From Sphingopyxis lindanitolerans (GTDB lineage: Bacteria > Pseudomonadota > Alphaproteobacteria > Sphingomonadales > Sphingomonadaceae), in contig NZ_CM009578.1 in assembly GCF_002993885.1 (NCBI RefSeq), positions 3,801,569 to 3,865,568 of the forward strand: a stretch of 64,000 nucleotides of DNA, read 5' to 3'. A program made the translations under genes and the position numbers. The notes below the pieces were generated by a model. It was not told the origin of the DNA. It was given only the letters and a program-made list of their open reading frames with translations, and ran no database searches. Below are positions 34,374-42,917 of this stretch, in pieces (position 1 is the first letter of the stretch; each line of letters begins with the position of its first letter).

Positions 34374-35591
34374 GTGGCGGCGGTCGATCTCAAGGATCCC
34401 GATCTCTATGTCGGCGGCATGCCCTATGCCGAGCTTGCGGCCCTGCGCGCCGCGGGCTCGGTCCATTGGAACCCCGAGGAGGATGGCGCGGGATTCTGGG
34501 CGGTGCTGGGGTTCGGCGACATCATCACCGTGTCGCGCCAGGCCGACCTCTTTTCCTCGGCGCACGAGAATGGCGGGCACCGCATCTTCAACGAGAATGA
34601 GGTCGGGCTGACCGGCGCGGGCGAGGCGGCGATCGGCATTCCCTTCATCTCGCGCGACCCGCCGACCCACACGCAATATCGCCGCTTCATCATGCCCGCG
34701 CTGTCGCCGGGGCGGCTGGAGGGGATCGAGGCGCGGATCGCCGACCGGGTCGAGCGGCTGTTCGCCGACGTGCCGCTGGGCGAGACGGTCGACATCTTGC
34801 CGCTGCTGACCGTCCCGCTGCCGCTGCTCACCCTCGCCGAACTGCTCGGTGTCCCGGCCGAGACGTGGCGCGACCTCCACCGCTGGACCGACGCTTTCGT
34901 CGGCGAGGACGATCCCGATTTTCGCCAGTCACCGGAGGCCATGGCAGCGGTGATGGGGGAGTTCGTCGCCTTTGCTTCCGCGCTGTTCGCGGAACGCCGC
35001 GCCAACCCAGGTCCCGATATCGCATCCTTGCTCGCGAACACGGAAATCCAGGGGGAACCCGTTCCGCTCGGCGATTTCATCGGCAATCTGATCCTGGCGC
35101 TCGTCGGCGGCAACGAGACGACGCGCAATTCGATCAACCACAGCCTGATCGCCTTTGCGGCCAACCCCGACCAATGGGACAGGGTGCGCGCCGACCCCGG
35201 CCTGTTGCCAGGTGCGGTCAAGGAAATGGTCCGCCATGCGAGTCCGGTGATCCACATGCGCCGCACCGCCACCCGCGATACCGAACTGGGCGGACAGGCG
35301 ATCTGCGAGGGCGACAAGGTCGTCGTCTTCTACCCCGCTGGCAACCGCGACCCGGCGATGTTCGCCGATCCCGACGCCTTCGACGTCACCCGCCCGATCC
35401 GCCAGCATCTCGCCTTTGGCGCGGGCACCCACGTCTGTGTCGGCTCGCGGCTGGCCGAGATGCAATTGCGGCTGGCGTTTGCGTGGATGGCGCGGCATGT
35501 TCGGCGTTTCGAGATTATCGGAGAGCCGAGCCGCGTGCGGTCGAATTTCATCAACGGCTTCAAGCGGCTCGATGTCAGGCTGGTGACGTGA
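34374..35591 (+). CDS. Cytochrome P450
   Basis: The 405-residue soluble class I bacterial P450 has the I-helix motif GGNETTRNS near 246, the ExxR of the K helix (KEMVRHASP) near 283 and the heme loop FGAGTHVCVG with Cys355. The I-helix and heme-loop wording resembles P450s that oxidise terpenoids or steroids, but the substrate is not determined. It starts with GTG just after the receptor and overlaps the araC gene by 4 bp. It needs a ferredoxin and reductase; a reductase candidate is at 45939. Confidence 0.95.
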   Translation: MAAVDLKDPDLYVGGMPYAELAALRAAGSVHWNPEEDGAGFWAVLGFGDIITVSRQADLFSSAHENGGHRIFNENEVGLTGAGEAAIGIPFISRDPPTHTQYRRFIMPALSPGRLEGIEARIADRVERLFADVPLGETVDILPLLTVPLPLLTLAELLGVPAETWRDLHRWTDAFVGEDDPDFRQSPEAMAAVMGEFVAFASALFAERRANPGPDIASLLANTEIQGEPVPLGDFIGNLILALVGGNETTRNSINHSLIAFAANPDQWDRVRADPGLLPGAVKEMVRHASPVIHMRRTATRDTELGGQAICEGDKVVVFYPAGNRDPAMFADPDAFDVTRPIRQHLAFGAGTHVCVGSRLAEMQLRLAFAWMARHVRRFEIIGEPSRVRSNFINGFKRLDVRLVT

Positions 35592-36472
35592 AACAGGACG
35601 GCGTCTGGGACAACAAGAATATCATCTGCGACGTCCTGGGCCGCGCGCCCGATGTCGAGATGGGGTCGTTCGGCGACGGCTGGTCGCTCTGCCGGTGGCG
35701 CCAGTTCGTCGGCACCTACACCTTGCCCGCGCTGCCGCAGCCGATCTTCACCGTCCATGTCGCGGGCAAGCCGCAGGTCAAGACCTGGGACCGCGACGGC
35801 TGGACCGAGACGAGTTCAATCCCCGGCTGCGCGACGATCGTCCCCGCGGGGATGCCGACCGGTTGGCTCGTCGATGGCGAGCTTGACGTCGTGACTCTGT
35901 CGATGTCGTCGGACGTCCTGGCCGGGCAACCGCATGCCGAACAGTTCAACAAGATGCGCTTTGCCTTCGCCGACCCGCTCGGCGTCGCGCTGACGCGCCA
36001 GATCCTGTCCGAGCTTTACGCGCCGCAGGCGGAGGAGCGCACCGCCTATGTCTCGGCGATGGTCAATGCGTTGAAGGCGCATATCCTGTCGGGACCGCCC
36101 GCGCATGGCAATCCCACCGAAATCCCGGTGTCGGATTTCTCGGCCTATCGGCTCCACAAGATCATGAACGCGGTGCTCGCCAATCCGGCGGAAGAGCATA
36201 GCCTTGACGCGATGGCTGCGGTCGCGGGGGTCACGCCATCGCATTTCTGTCGCCTGTTCAAGAAGGCAACCGGCATCTCGCCGCACCAATATGTGATGAA
36301 GGCGCGGCTCGACCGCGCGCAGCAGATGCTCGTCCAGACCGACCTCAGCCTTGCGGCGCTGTCCGAGGTGACGGGCTTTACCAGCCAGAGCCATTTCAGC
36401 CGCGCTTTCAGGAGCTGGTTCGGCATGGCGCCGAGCGATTATCGCCAGCAGGAACGGCGCGGGCTACACTGA
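35588..36472 (+). CDS. AraC family transcriptional regulator
   Basis: The 294-residue protein has an N-terminal cupin-like sensing part and a C-terminal double helix-turn-helix (LDAMAAVAGVTPSHFCRLFK, then LAALSEVTGFTSQSHFSRAF). The GTG start overlaps the P450 stop (GTGA), so it is translated with the operon it probably controls. Its first codons would be missed if only ATG were allowed. The dehydrogenase gene follows immediately. Confidence 0.92.
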   Translation: MKQDGVWDNKNIICDVLGRAPDVEMGSFGDGWSLCRWRQFVGTYTLPALPQPIFTVHVAGKPQVKTWDRDGWTETSSIPGCATIVPAGMPTGWLVDGELDVVTLSMSSDVLAGQPHAEQFNKMRFAFADPLGVALTRQILSELYAPQAEERTAYVSAMVNALKAHILSGPPAHGNPTEIPVSDFSAYRLHKIMNAVLANPAEEHSLDAMAAVAGVTPSHFCRLFKKATGISPHQYVMKARLDRAQQMLVQTDLSLAALSEVTGFTSQSHFSRAFRSWFGMAPSDYRQQERRGLH

Positions 36473-36484
36473 ATGGAGAATGGG

Positions 36485-37597
36485 ATGACCGACGCGACGG
36501 CGGCCGTGGTGCGAGAGCCCGGCGGCGATTTCACGATCGAGACGATTGCGGTCGAGGCGCCGCGCGCGGGCGAGGTGCGGGTGCGGATCGCGGGGGTCGG
36601 CCTGTGCCACACCGACCTGATCTTTCGCGACCAGTTCGCGCCCTTCGCGCTGCCCGGCGTGCTCGGCCATGAAGGCGCCGGGGTGATCGAGGCGGTGGGC
36701 GAGGGGGTCGAGGGCCTGAGCGTCGGCGACGCGGTGGTCGTCGGCTTTTCGAGCTGCGGCGCCTGCCCGCGCTGCGACGAGCATCTGCCGAGCTATTGCC
36801 AGAGCTTCGTGCCGCTCAACTATGCCGGGATGCGGCTCGACGATGGCTCGACGGCCTATGCCAGCGACGGTGCGCGCGTCACCTCGCACTTCTTTGGCCA
36901 ATCCTCCTTTTCCGCGCTCACCGTCACGCGCGCGCGCAATGTCGTGAAGGTCGATACGTCGAACGTCGCGCTCGAACTGCTCGGGCCACTGGGCTGCGGG
37001 TTCCAGACCGGCGCGGGCGGGGTGATGAACTCGCTCGCCTGCCCCGCGGGGTCGAGCATCGCGATCTTCGGCGGCGGTCCGGTCGGGCTCGCGGCGGTGA
37101 TGGGGGCGGTCATTCAGGGCTGTGCGGCGATCATCCTCGTCGAGCCGATCGCCGCGCGGCGCGCCATCGCGACGACGCTCGGCGCCACGCACGTCATCGA
37201 TCCGGGCGAAGCGGGCGACCTGGCCGAAGCGCTGCGCGCGATCGTCCCGGCGGGGCTCGACTTCGCGTTCGACACCAGCGGGGTCGTGCCCGTCATCGAG
37301 GCGGGGCTTGCCGCGCTCGGCAGCCATGGCGCGATCGGGCTCGTCGGGGTGCCGGCCAAGGCCGACGCCGCGATCAGCGTCAATATCGCCGCGCTGATGA
37401 CCCCCGGCCACCGCATCATCGGGATTATCGAGGGCGACAGCGATCCACAGAGCTTCATCCCCGAACTGATCGCGCATCATGCCGCGGGGCGCTTTCCCTT
37501 CGACACGCTGATCCAGACTTTTCCGCTCGACCAGATCAACGAGGCGGTCGCCGCGCAGGCGCGTGGGGAGTGCATCAAGGTCGTGCTGATACCCTGA
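36485..37597 (+). CDS. Zinc-dependent alcohol dehydrogenase (aryl/terpene type)
   Basis: The 370-residue medium-chain dehydrogenase has catalytic zinc ligands in GLCHTD and GHEGAG, the four structural cysteines in CGACPRCDEHLPSYC, and the NAD-binding GGGPVGLAAVMGA. QTGAGGVMNSLACPAG and GIIEGDSDPQSFIPEL resemble benzyl-alcohol and geraniol dehydrogenases. It should oxidise the alcohol made by the P450 to an aldehyde or ketone. The ATG at 36485 has GGAGA upstream; ATG 36473 abutting the araC stop is the alternative. Last gene of the four-gene operon. Confidence 0.92.
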   Translation: MTDATAAVVREPGGDFTIETIAVEAPRAGEVRVRIAGVGLCHTDLIFRDQFAPFALPGVLGHEGAGVIEAVGEGVEGLSVGDAVVVGFSSCGACPRCDEHLPSYCQSFVPLNYAGMRLDDGSTAYASDGARVTSHFFGQSSFSALTVTRARNVVKVDTSNVALELLGPLGCGFQTGAGGVMNSLACPAGSSIAIFGGGPVGLAAVMGAVIQGCAAIILVEPIAARRAIATTLGATHVIDPGEAGDLAEALRAIVPAGLDFAFDTSGVVPVIEAGLAALGSHGAIGLVGVPAKADAAISVNIAALMTPGHRIIGIIEGDSDPQSFIPELIAHHAAGRFPFDTLIQTFPLDQINEAVAAQARGECIKVVLIP

Positions 37598-37623
37598 GGA
37601 AAGCGGACAGGATTTCGATCCGG

Positions 37624-38475
37624 TCAGATCGCGGCGCTTGCCGCCATCACCTGCCGTCCGTCGGCGGCGAAGGCGGCGAGTTCGATGTTGGCGAAAGTGC
37701 CGCGTAGCGCCAGATGGAGCTCCTCGCCGCAGATGGCGGGTGATGTTCCTCTAAAGTCGAATTTTTTCAATTGGTTGTCGCCGAAATGTCGGGCCGCGAG
37801 GTCGAGCAGCAGCGTGGCGGTGAGCGGGCCGTGGACGACGAGGCCGCGATAGCCCTCCTGCCCGCGTGCATAGGGCAGATCATAATGGATTCGGTGGCTG
37901 TTGAAGGTCAGCGCCGAATAACGGAACAGCAGCGGCTCCGACGGAACGAGCATGTGATGCGCATCCCATGCCGACGGGTCGAAGTTGCCGTCACCCGGCG
38001 GTGGCGGGGCAGGCGGCGCGCCCGCGGGGGCCGCCTCGCGAAACACGATCGTCTGTTTTTCGCGGATTGCCAGCGCGCCATCGCCACGGGTTTCATGGGC
38101 AACTTCGGCGAAGACAAGCGTGCCGCTGCCACCCTGTTTTTCGGTGATCGCGGCGACGCGCGAGCTGCGCTCCACCGACTGGCCGGGGCGCAGCGGCGCG
38201 AAAAACTCGACCTTACTCGCCGCCCACATGCGGCGGGGGAGCGGGATCGGCGGCAGGAAGCTGTTCGCGCTGTCGTCGCGCAGCGGATGGCCGTCGGCGC
38301 CCAGGGTCGCGGTCGGCGCATCGGGAAGGCCGAGGCACCAGTGCCAGCCCTGCGGGACGCTGCCGTCGGCGGGCGCGGCGCGGTCGATCGTCGCGAGCCA
38401 GCGCGTCACCGCGGCCGGATCGATATGGTCGCGGCGCCTATCCTCGCGGCCGATCCACGCTTGCCAGTCGCTCAT
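37624..38475 (-). CDS. Mesaconyl-CoA hydratase-like (HTD2/MaoC) protein
   Basis: The 283-residue protein has two hot-dog halves. The N-terminal half (PPIPLPRRMWAASKVEFFAP) is FAS1-dehydratase-like and the C-terminal half carries FNSHRIHYDLPYARGQEGY and LVVHGPLTA, the hydratase-2 type active site. This layout fits mesaconyl-C4-CoA or 3-methylfumaryl-CoA hydratases; it probably hydrates an enoyl-CoA intermediate. The start overlaps the upstream acyl-CoA dehydrogenase stop by 1 bp (TGATG), so the two are coupled. Confidence 0.85.
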   Translation of the reverse strand: MSDWQAWIGREDRRRDHIDPAAVTRWLATIDRAAPADGSVPQGWHWCLGLPDAPTATLGADGHPLRDDSANSFLPPIPLPRRMWAASKVEFFAPLRPGQSVERSSRVAAITEKQGGSGTLVFAEVAHETRGDGALAIREKQTIVFREAAPAGAPPAPPPPGDGNFDPSAWDAHHMLVPSEPLLFRYSALTFNSHRIHYDLPYARGQEGYRGLVVHGPLTATLLLDLAARHFGDNQLKKFDFRGTSPAICGEELHLALRGTFANIELAAFAADGRQVMAASAAI

Positions 38476-40070
38476 CAATTTCGTCCTCCGGTCAGCCCGC
38501 GCGCGATCACCTGCGCCTGAATCTCCGCCGCCCCCTCGAAGATGTTGAGGATGCGGGCGTCGCACAGCACGCGGCTGATCTCATATTCGAGCGCATAGCC
38601 GTTGCCGCCGTGGATTTGCAGCGCGGCGTCGGCGTTCGACCAGGCGGCGCGCGCGCCGAGCAGTTTCGCCATTCCCGCCTCGATATCGCAGCGCTTGCCG
38701 CTGTCCTTGGCGCGCGCCGCGGCGTAGCTGAGTTCGCGCGCGGTGACGAAATCGACGAGGCTCATCGCGAGCTTGTCGGCGACGCGCGGGAAGTGGACGA
38801 TCGCCTTGCCGAATTGTTTGCGGGCGAGGGCATAATCGAGCCCGAGTTCGAGCGCGCGGCGCGCGACGCCGACCGCGCGCGCGGCGGTCTGGATGCGCGC
38901 GCCCTCGAAAGTGCGCATGAGCTGTTTGAAGCCCTGGCCTTCCTCGCCGCCGAGCAGCGCGTCGGCGGGCGCCGTCATGCCGTCGAATTGCAGCGCATAT
39001 TCGCGCATGCCGCGATAGCCGAGCACCGCGATTTCGCTGCCGCTCATGCCCTTGGCCGGGAAAGGATCGGCCTCCGTGCCGCGTGGTTTGGGGACGAGCA
39101 GCATCGACAGGCCGGCATAGCCTTTCGCATCGGGGACGGTGCGTGCGAGCAGGGTCATCAGGTCGGAACGGCTGGCGTGGGTGATCCAGTTTTTCGCGCC
39201 GTCGATCACCCAATGATCGCCGTCGCGCCGGGCCTTGGTTTGCAGCGAGCCGAGGTCGGAGCCGGTGTCGGGTTCGGTGAACACGGCGGTGGGCAGGATT
39301 TCGCCGCTGGCGATCTTTGGCAGCCATTCGGCCTTTTGCGCGTCGGTGCCGCCCATCGCGATCAGCTCGCCCGCGATCTCCGACCGGGTGCCGAGCGATC
39401 CCGCGCCGATCCAGCCGCGCGACAATTCCTCGGTGACGAGGCACATGACGAGCTTGTCGAGGCCGAGGCCGCCAAATTCCTCTGCTATGCAAACGCCGAA
39501 GGTGCCGAGGTCGGCCATCGCCTGCACCGTGGCATCGGGGATCAGATCGTTGGCGAGGTGCCAGCCATGCGCGTGGGGGACGATCGCGGCGTCGGTGAAG
39601 CGGCGATATTGGTCGCGGATCGCGTCGAGGTCGGCGTCGTGGAGCGTCTCGCTCGGCCAATGCGCCTCGGCGAGCGCGGCGGCGACAGCGGCGCGGGTGG
39701 CGGCATGATCGGCGCCCAGCAGGCCGGGGCAGGCGTCGGCGAGCGTTCGCGCGGCGGCGGTGAGGCCGAGGTCGGCGGGGCGGAAGATTTCATTCTGCCC
39801 CATCGGCAGGCCGCCGGTGAGCTGGCCGATGGCTTCGGCGAAGGCGAGGGTGGTGATCTTCGCGTCGAGGGGGTTCGAGTCCTGGCCGGACTCGCACCAT
39901 GCGAGGGTCGCTTCCAGCGCGGCGACGGTCGTTGCGACCCATGCGAAACCATGCGCCGCGCGTTGTTCGCGGTCGATTGGGTTTGCGGTCAGTCGTTCGG
40001 CGAGCGCCGCCTGCGCGGCGGTGCGATAGGCCTGTGCGGCGGTCAGGGCTTTCTTCAGATTTGCACGCAT
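38475..40070 (-). CDS. Acyl-CoA dehydrogenase of the methylsuccinyl-CoA type
   Basis: At 531 residues it is about 150 longer than ordinary acyl-CoA dehydrogenases because of an N-terminal helical domain, as in (2S)-methylsuccinyl-CoA dehydrogenase (Mcd). Blocks recalling Mcd include GSLGTRSEIAGELI, TAVFTEPDTGSDLGSLQTKA, GYRGMREYALQFDGM, RIQTAARAVGVARRALELG and the C-terminal NIFEGAAEIQAQVIARGL. The exact substrate is unproven; a branched or dicarboxylic acyl-CoA is likely. It uses FAD and an electron-transfer flavoprotein. The ATG at 40070 is preferred over two upstream TTGs. Confidence 0.9.
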   Translation of the reverse strand: MRANLKKALTAAQAYRTAAQAALAERLTANPIDREQRAAHGFAWVATTVAALEATLAWCESGQDSNPLDAKITTLAFAEAIGQLTGGLPMGQNEIFRPADLGLTAAARTLADACPGLLGADHAATRAAVAAALAEAHWPSETLHDADLDAIRDQYRRFTDAAIVPHAHGWHLANDLIPDATVQAMADLGTFGVCIAEEFGGLGLDKLVMCLVTEELSRGWIGAGSLGTRSEIAGELIAMGGTDAQKAEWLPKIASGEILPTAVFTEPDTGSDLGSLQTKARRDGDHWVIDGAKNWITHASRSDLMTLLARTVPDAKGYAGLSMLLVPKPRGTEADPFPAKGMSGSEIAVLGYRGMREYALQFDGMTAPADALLGGEEGQGFKQLMRTFEGARIQTAARAVGVARRALELGLDYALARKQFGKAIVHFPRVADKLAMSLVDFVTARELSYAAARAKDSGKRCDIEAGMAKLLGARAAWSNADAALQIHGGNGYALEYEISRVLCDARILNIFEGAAEIQAQVIARGLTGGRN

Positions 40071-40080
40071 TATCAACAAT

Positions 40081-40167
40081 CCGTTCGCCTTGAGCTTGTC
40101 GAAGGGCCGTTCTTCTTTTCGGAGGTCGCGAGGAAGGACGGTGCTTCGACAAGCTCAGCACAAACGG
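40081..40167. repeat. Spaced inverted repeat (GAGCTTGTCGAAG family)
   Basis: The arms 40081-40104 and 40144-40167 share TGAGCTTGTCGAAG and its complement CTTCGACAAGCTCA, with a 39-bp spacer. It lies between the thiolase and Mcd-type genes. This arm sequence is a common dispersed element in sphingomonad genomes as far as I know. Confidence 0.85.
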
Positions 40168-40213
40168 CTTTTTGTCGAGATGGTGGTTTCATCCTCATCG
40201 ATCCTGTGGCCCT

Positions 40214-41443
40214 TCAAGCCGCGCGTTCGAAAATCGCGGCGATGCCCTGACCGCCGCCGATGCACATGGTTTCAAGGCCATAGCGGCCGTTCCTGCGAAC
40301 CAGTTCGCGCGTCAGATTGGCGAGGATACGCCCGCCGGTCGCGCCGATCGGGTGGCCGAGCGAGATGCCCGAGCCGTTGACGTTCAATATCTCGTTGCGG
40401 CTGTCGTCGTCGGACCAGCCCCAGCCTTTGAGCACCGCGAGCACCTGCGGCGCGAAGGCTTCGTTGAGTTCGACGAGGTCGATGTCGTCCCACCCGAGAC
40501 CGCTGCGCGCGAACAGCCGTTCGACCGCGGGGACGGGGCCGATGCCCATGCGGCTGGGGTCGCAGCCCGCCGCCGCTGAGCTGTGATACCAGGCGATGGG
40601 CGTGAGGCCGAGTTCGTCGAGCTTGTCCTCGGCGACGACGAGGCAGGCGGCGGCGGCGTCATTCTGCTGGCTCGCATTGCCCGCGGTGACGACGGCGCCC
40701 GGAATAGTCTTGGCTTCCAGCGCGCGCAGCTTGCCGAGCGTTTCCAGCGTGGCGTCGGCGCGATAGCCCTCGTCATGGGCGAAGACGACCGGGTCGCCCT
40801 TCTTCTGCGCCACGCTGACCGGCACCAGTTCGTCGTCGAACAGCCCCTTCGCCCAGGCGGCGGCCGCGCGCTGATGGCTGCGCACCGCATAGGCGTCGCA
40901 CGCCTCGCGGCTGATATTATAATCCTTCGCCAGATTCTCGGCGGTTTCGATCATCCCGGTGATGATTCCGAAGCGCTCGACCGGCTGCGACATGACGCGG
41001 CCGCGCGTCAGGCGGTCGTGGAGCGTCAGATTGCCCGCGCGCACGCCCTTGCGGATGTCGGTGCTGTAATGTTCGACGTTCGACATCGATTCGACGCCGC
41101 CCGCGACGACGACATCGGACATGCCGGTCTGGACCATCATCGCGGCGTTGACGATTGCCTGCAGCCCCGAGCCGCAGCGGCGGTCGAGCTGATAGCCCGG
41201 CACCTCGAGCGGCAGACCGGCGGCGAGCCACGACCAGTGGCCGATGCACGGCGCCTCGCCATTGCCATAGCCCTGGCTGAAGACGACGTCATCGACGCGC
41301 GCGGGGTCGATCTTCGTCCGTTCGATCAGCGCCTTCAGGATGACGGCGCCGAGATCGCCCGCGGTGATCGAGGACAGCGAACCGCCGAACTTGCCGACGG
41401 CGGTGCGGATGGGGGCGACGATGGCGGCGCGGCGCAGGGTCAT
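40214..41443 (-). CDS. Acetyl-CoA C-acyltransferase (thiolase)
   Basis: The 409-residue thiolase has the acyl-binding cysteine in DRRCGSGLQA near 90, NEAFAPQ, GHPIGATGGR with the catalytic histidine, and CIGGGQG with the second cysteine. It should release acetyl- or propionyl-CoA at the end of beta-oxidation. The ATG at 41443 follows GGAGAA. It lies in a run of same-strand CoA-ester genes but is separated from its neighbours by palindromic repeats. Confidence 0.94.
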   Translation of the reverse strand: MTLRRAAIVAPIRTAVGKFGGSLSSITAGDLGAVILKALIERTKIDPARVDDVVFSQGYGNGEAPCIGHWSWLAAGLPLEVPGYQLDRRCGSGLQAIVNAAMMVQTGMSDVVVAGGVESMSNVEHYSTDIRKGVRAGNLTLHDRLTRGRVMSQPVERFGIITGMIETAENLAKDYNISREACDAYAVRSHQRAAAAWAKGLFDDELVPVSVAQKKGDPVVFAHDEGYRADATLETLGKLRALEAKTIPGAVVTAGNASQQNDAAAACLVVAEDKLDELGLTPIAWYHSSAAAGCDPSRMGIGPVPAVERLFARSGLGWDDIDLVELNEAFAPQVLAVLKGWGWSDDDSRNEILNVNGSGISLGHPIGATGGRILANLTRELVRRNGRYGLETMCIGGGQGIAAIFERAA

Positions 41444-41480
41444 GTCATTCTCCAACTTATCGATTCAAAATATGATTTGC

Positions 41481-41586
41481 GTTCCCCCGCGAAGGCGGGG
41501 GTCCATCATCCGAAGTTCGAAGTCTCCGCCAACGGCTGTGGAGAGACGAGAGTGCAGGTGATGGGCCCCCGCCTTCGCGGGGGAAC
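41481..41586. repeat. Spaced inverted repeat (GTTCCCCCGCGAAGG family)
   Basis: The arms 41481-41507 and 41560-41586 read GTTCCCCCGCGAAGGCGGGG and its complement, each itself a hairpin, around a 52-bp spacer. A partial copy with CTTCGCGGGGGAAC is at about 47181-47194. It lies between the CoA-transferase and thiolase genes. Confidence 0.88.
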
Positions 41587-41606
41587 ACGGAGAGAGGGAG
41601 GGAAGC

Positions 41607-42803
41607 TCAGCCGACACCGACGATACCGGCGTCGATCAGCCGGGCGATCTCGCCCGAGGGGAGCGAGAGGCGCGAAGCCAGCACTTCCTCGCTATGCTCA
41701 CCGTTGCGCGGGGCGGGGCGGGGCGGCTGGCGGGTCGCCTGCGGGATCGTCGCGAAGGCGCCCGCGGCGGGGTAGGCGAAGCCGCTGGGGTTGTTTGCGC
41801 TTCCGAAGATCGGGTTGTTCGCCACCAGCGCCGGGTCGTTCGCGGCGTCGAGCATCGTGCGATAGGGCGAATGGACGATCCCGCCCGCGTCGAAGGCGGC
41901 GGCGAGGTCGCTGTGGTCGCGCGCGGCGATCGCGCGCTCGAACAATGGATAGAGCGCGTCGCGGTGGGTGAAGCGCAGACCGTCGTCCTTCGCGAAGGAG
42001 ACGCCGCGTGCCGTCTCGACCGCCGCGACCGCATCGCCGAGGTTCAGCGCGGCGACGAGGTTCGCCCATTGGCGCGGGGTGACGACGACGATCATCGTCC
42101 GCCGGCCGTCGCGGGTGGTGAAGTCGCGCCCGAACAGGCCGTAGACGGCGTTGCCGAGCCGCCGCCGGTTCTCGCCGGTGTAAAGCACTTCGGCGAGGCC
42201 GCCCATATTGGCGACGGTGCCGATCGCGACGTCGGACAGCGGAATGCGCACTTCGCCGCCTTCGCCGGTCGCGGCGCGGCGCTGGATCGCGGCGAGCAGC
42301 GCGAAGGCGGCATAGGCGCCGGTGAGCAGATCCCACGCGGGCAGGACATGATTGACCGGCTCCGGCCCCGCGCCGGTGAGCATCGGATAGCCGACGCTGT
42401 TGTTCACCGTATAGTCGAGCGCGGGCGAGCCGTCGGCCCAGCCCATCACGCGCACGGTGACGAGGTCGGGGCGGTCCTCGGCCAGCAATTCGTGCGAGAG
42501 GAAGCCGCCCGCCGGGAAATTGGTGACGAACTGGCCGGTGGCGCGGACCAGCGCCTGCAGCAATTCGCGTCCTTCGGGGCGGGCGAGGTCGAGCGCGACC
42601 GATTTCTTCGCGCGGTTGAGATTTTCCCAATAGAGCGAGTTGTTTTTGGCCGTCACCGGCCAGCGGCGGAAATCGGGGCCGCCGCCGACCTGGTCGACGC
42701 GGATCACCTCGGCCCCGAATTGCGCGAGATAGAGCCCGGCGGTCGGGGAGGCGACGAAGGACGACGCCTCGATGACGGGGAGGTTGGTGAGAAGGTTATA
42801 CAT
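41607..42803 (-). CDS. Class III CoA transferase (CaiB/BaiF family)
   Basis: The 398-residue protein begins with the family pattern PVIEASSFVASPTAGLYLAQ and VIRVDQVGGGPDFRRWP, and contains NRAKKSVALDLARPEGREL and the NFPAGGFLSHELL region. Class III enzymes move CoA between carboxylic acids through a catalytic aspartate, which I cannot place with certainty. Its role here is probably to activate the acid formed after the P450 and dehydrogenase steps. Length is normal. Confidence 0.93.
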   Translation of the reverse strand: MYNLLTNLPVIEASSFVASPTAGLYLAQFGAEVIRVDQVGGGPDFRRWPVTAKNNSLYWENLNRAKKSVALDLARPEGRELLQALVRATGQFVTNFPAGGFLSHELLAEDRPDLVTVRVMGWADGSPALDYTVNNSVGYPMLTGAGPEPVNHVLPAWDLLTGAYAAFALLAAIQRRAATGEGGEVRIPLSDVAIGTVANMGGLAEVLYTGENRRRLGNAVYGLFGRDFTTRDGRRTMIVVVTPRQWANLVAALNLGDAVAAVETARGVSFAKDDGLRFTHRDALYPLFERAIAARDHSDLAAAFDAGGIVHSPYRTMLDAANDPALVANNPIFGSANNPSGFAYPAAGAFATIPQATRQPPRPAPRNGEHSEEVLASRLSLPSGEIARLIDAGIVGVG

Positions 42804-42813
42804 GATCTGCTCC

Positions 42814-42891
42814 CGTCATCCCGGCGAAGGCCGGGATTTCGCCGGTGCGGCGGAACGCGAGGGCGAGACCCCGGCCTTCGCCGGGATGACG
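42814..42891. repeat. Spaced inverted repeat (GTCATCCCGGC family)
   Basis: The arms 42814-42837 and 42869-42891 read CGTCATCCCGGCGAAGGCCG and its complement. The core is the same as the single palindrome at 1371-1396. It lies directly upstream of the CoA-transferase gene and downstream of the second acyl-CoA dehydrogenase. Confidence 0.88.
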
Positions 42892-42917
42892 ATCGTTGGA
42901 GAAGCGGTTCTTCACCC

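Noticed and set aside
41481..41586. CRISPR-like repeat
   Set aside because: Only two inverted arms with one spacer, no direct repetition and no cas genes; it is a dispersed palindrome pair.
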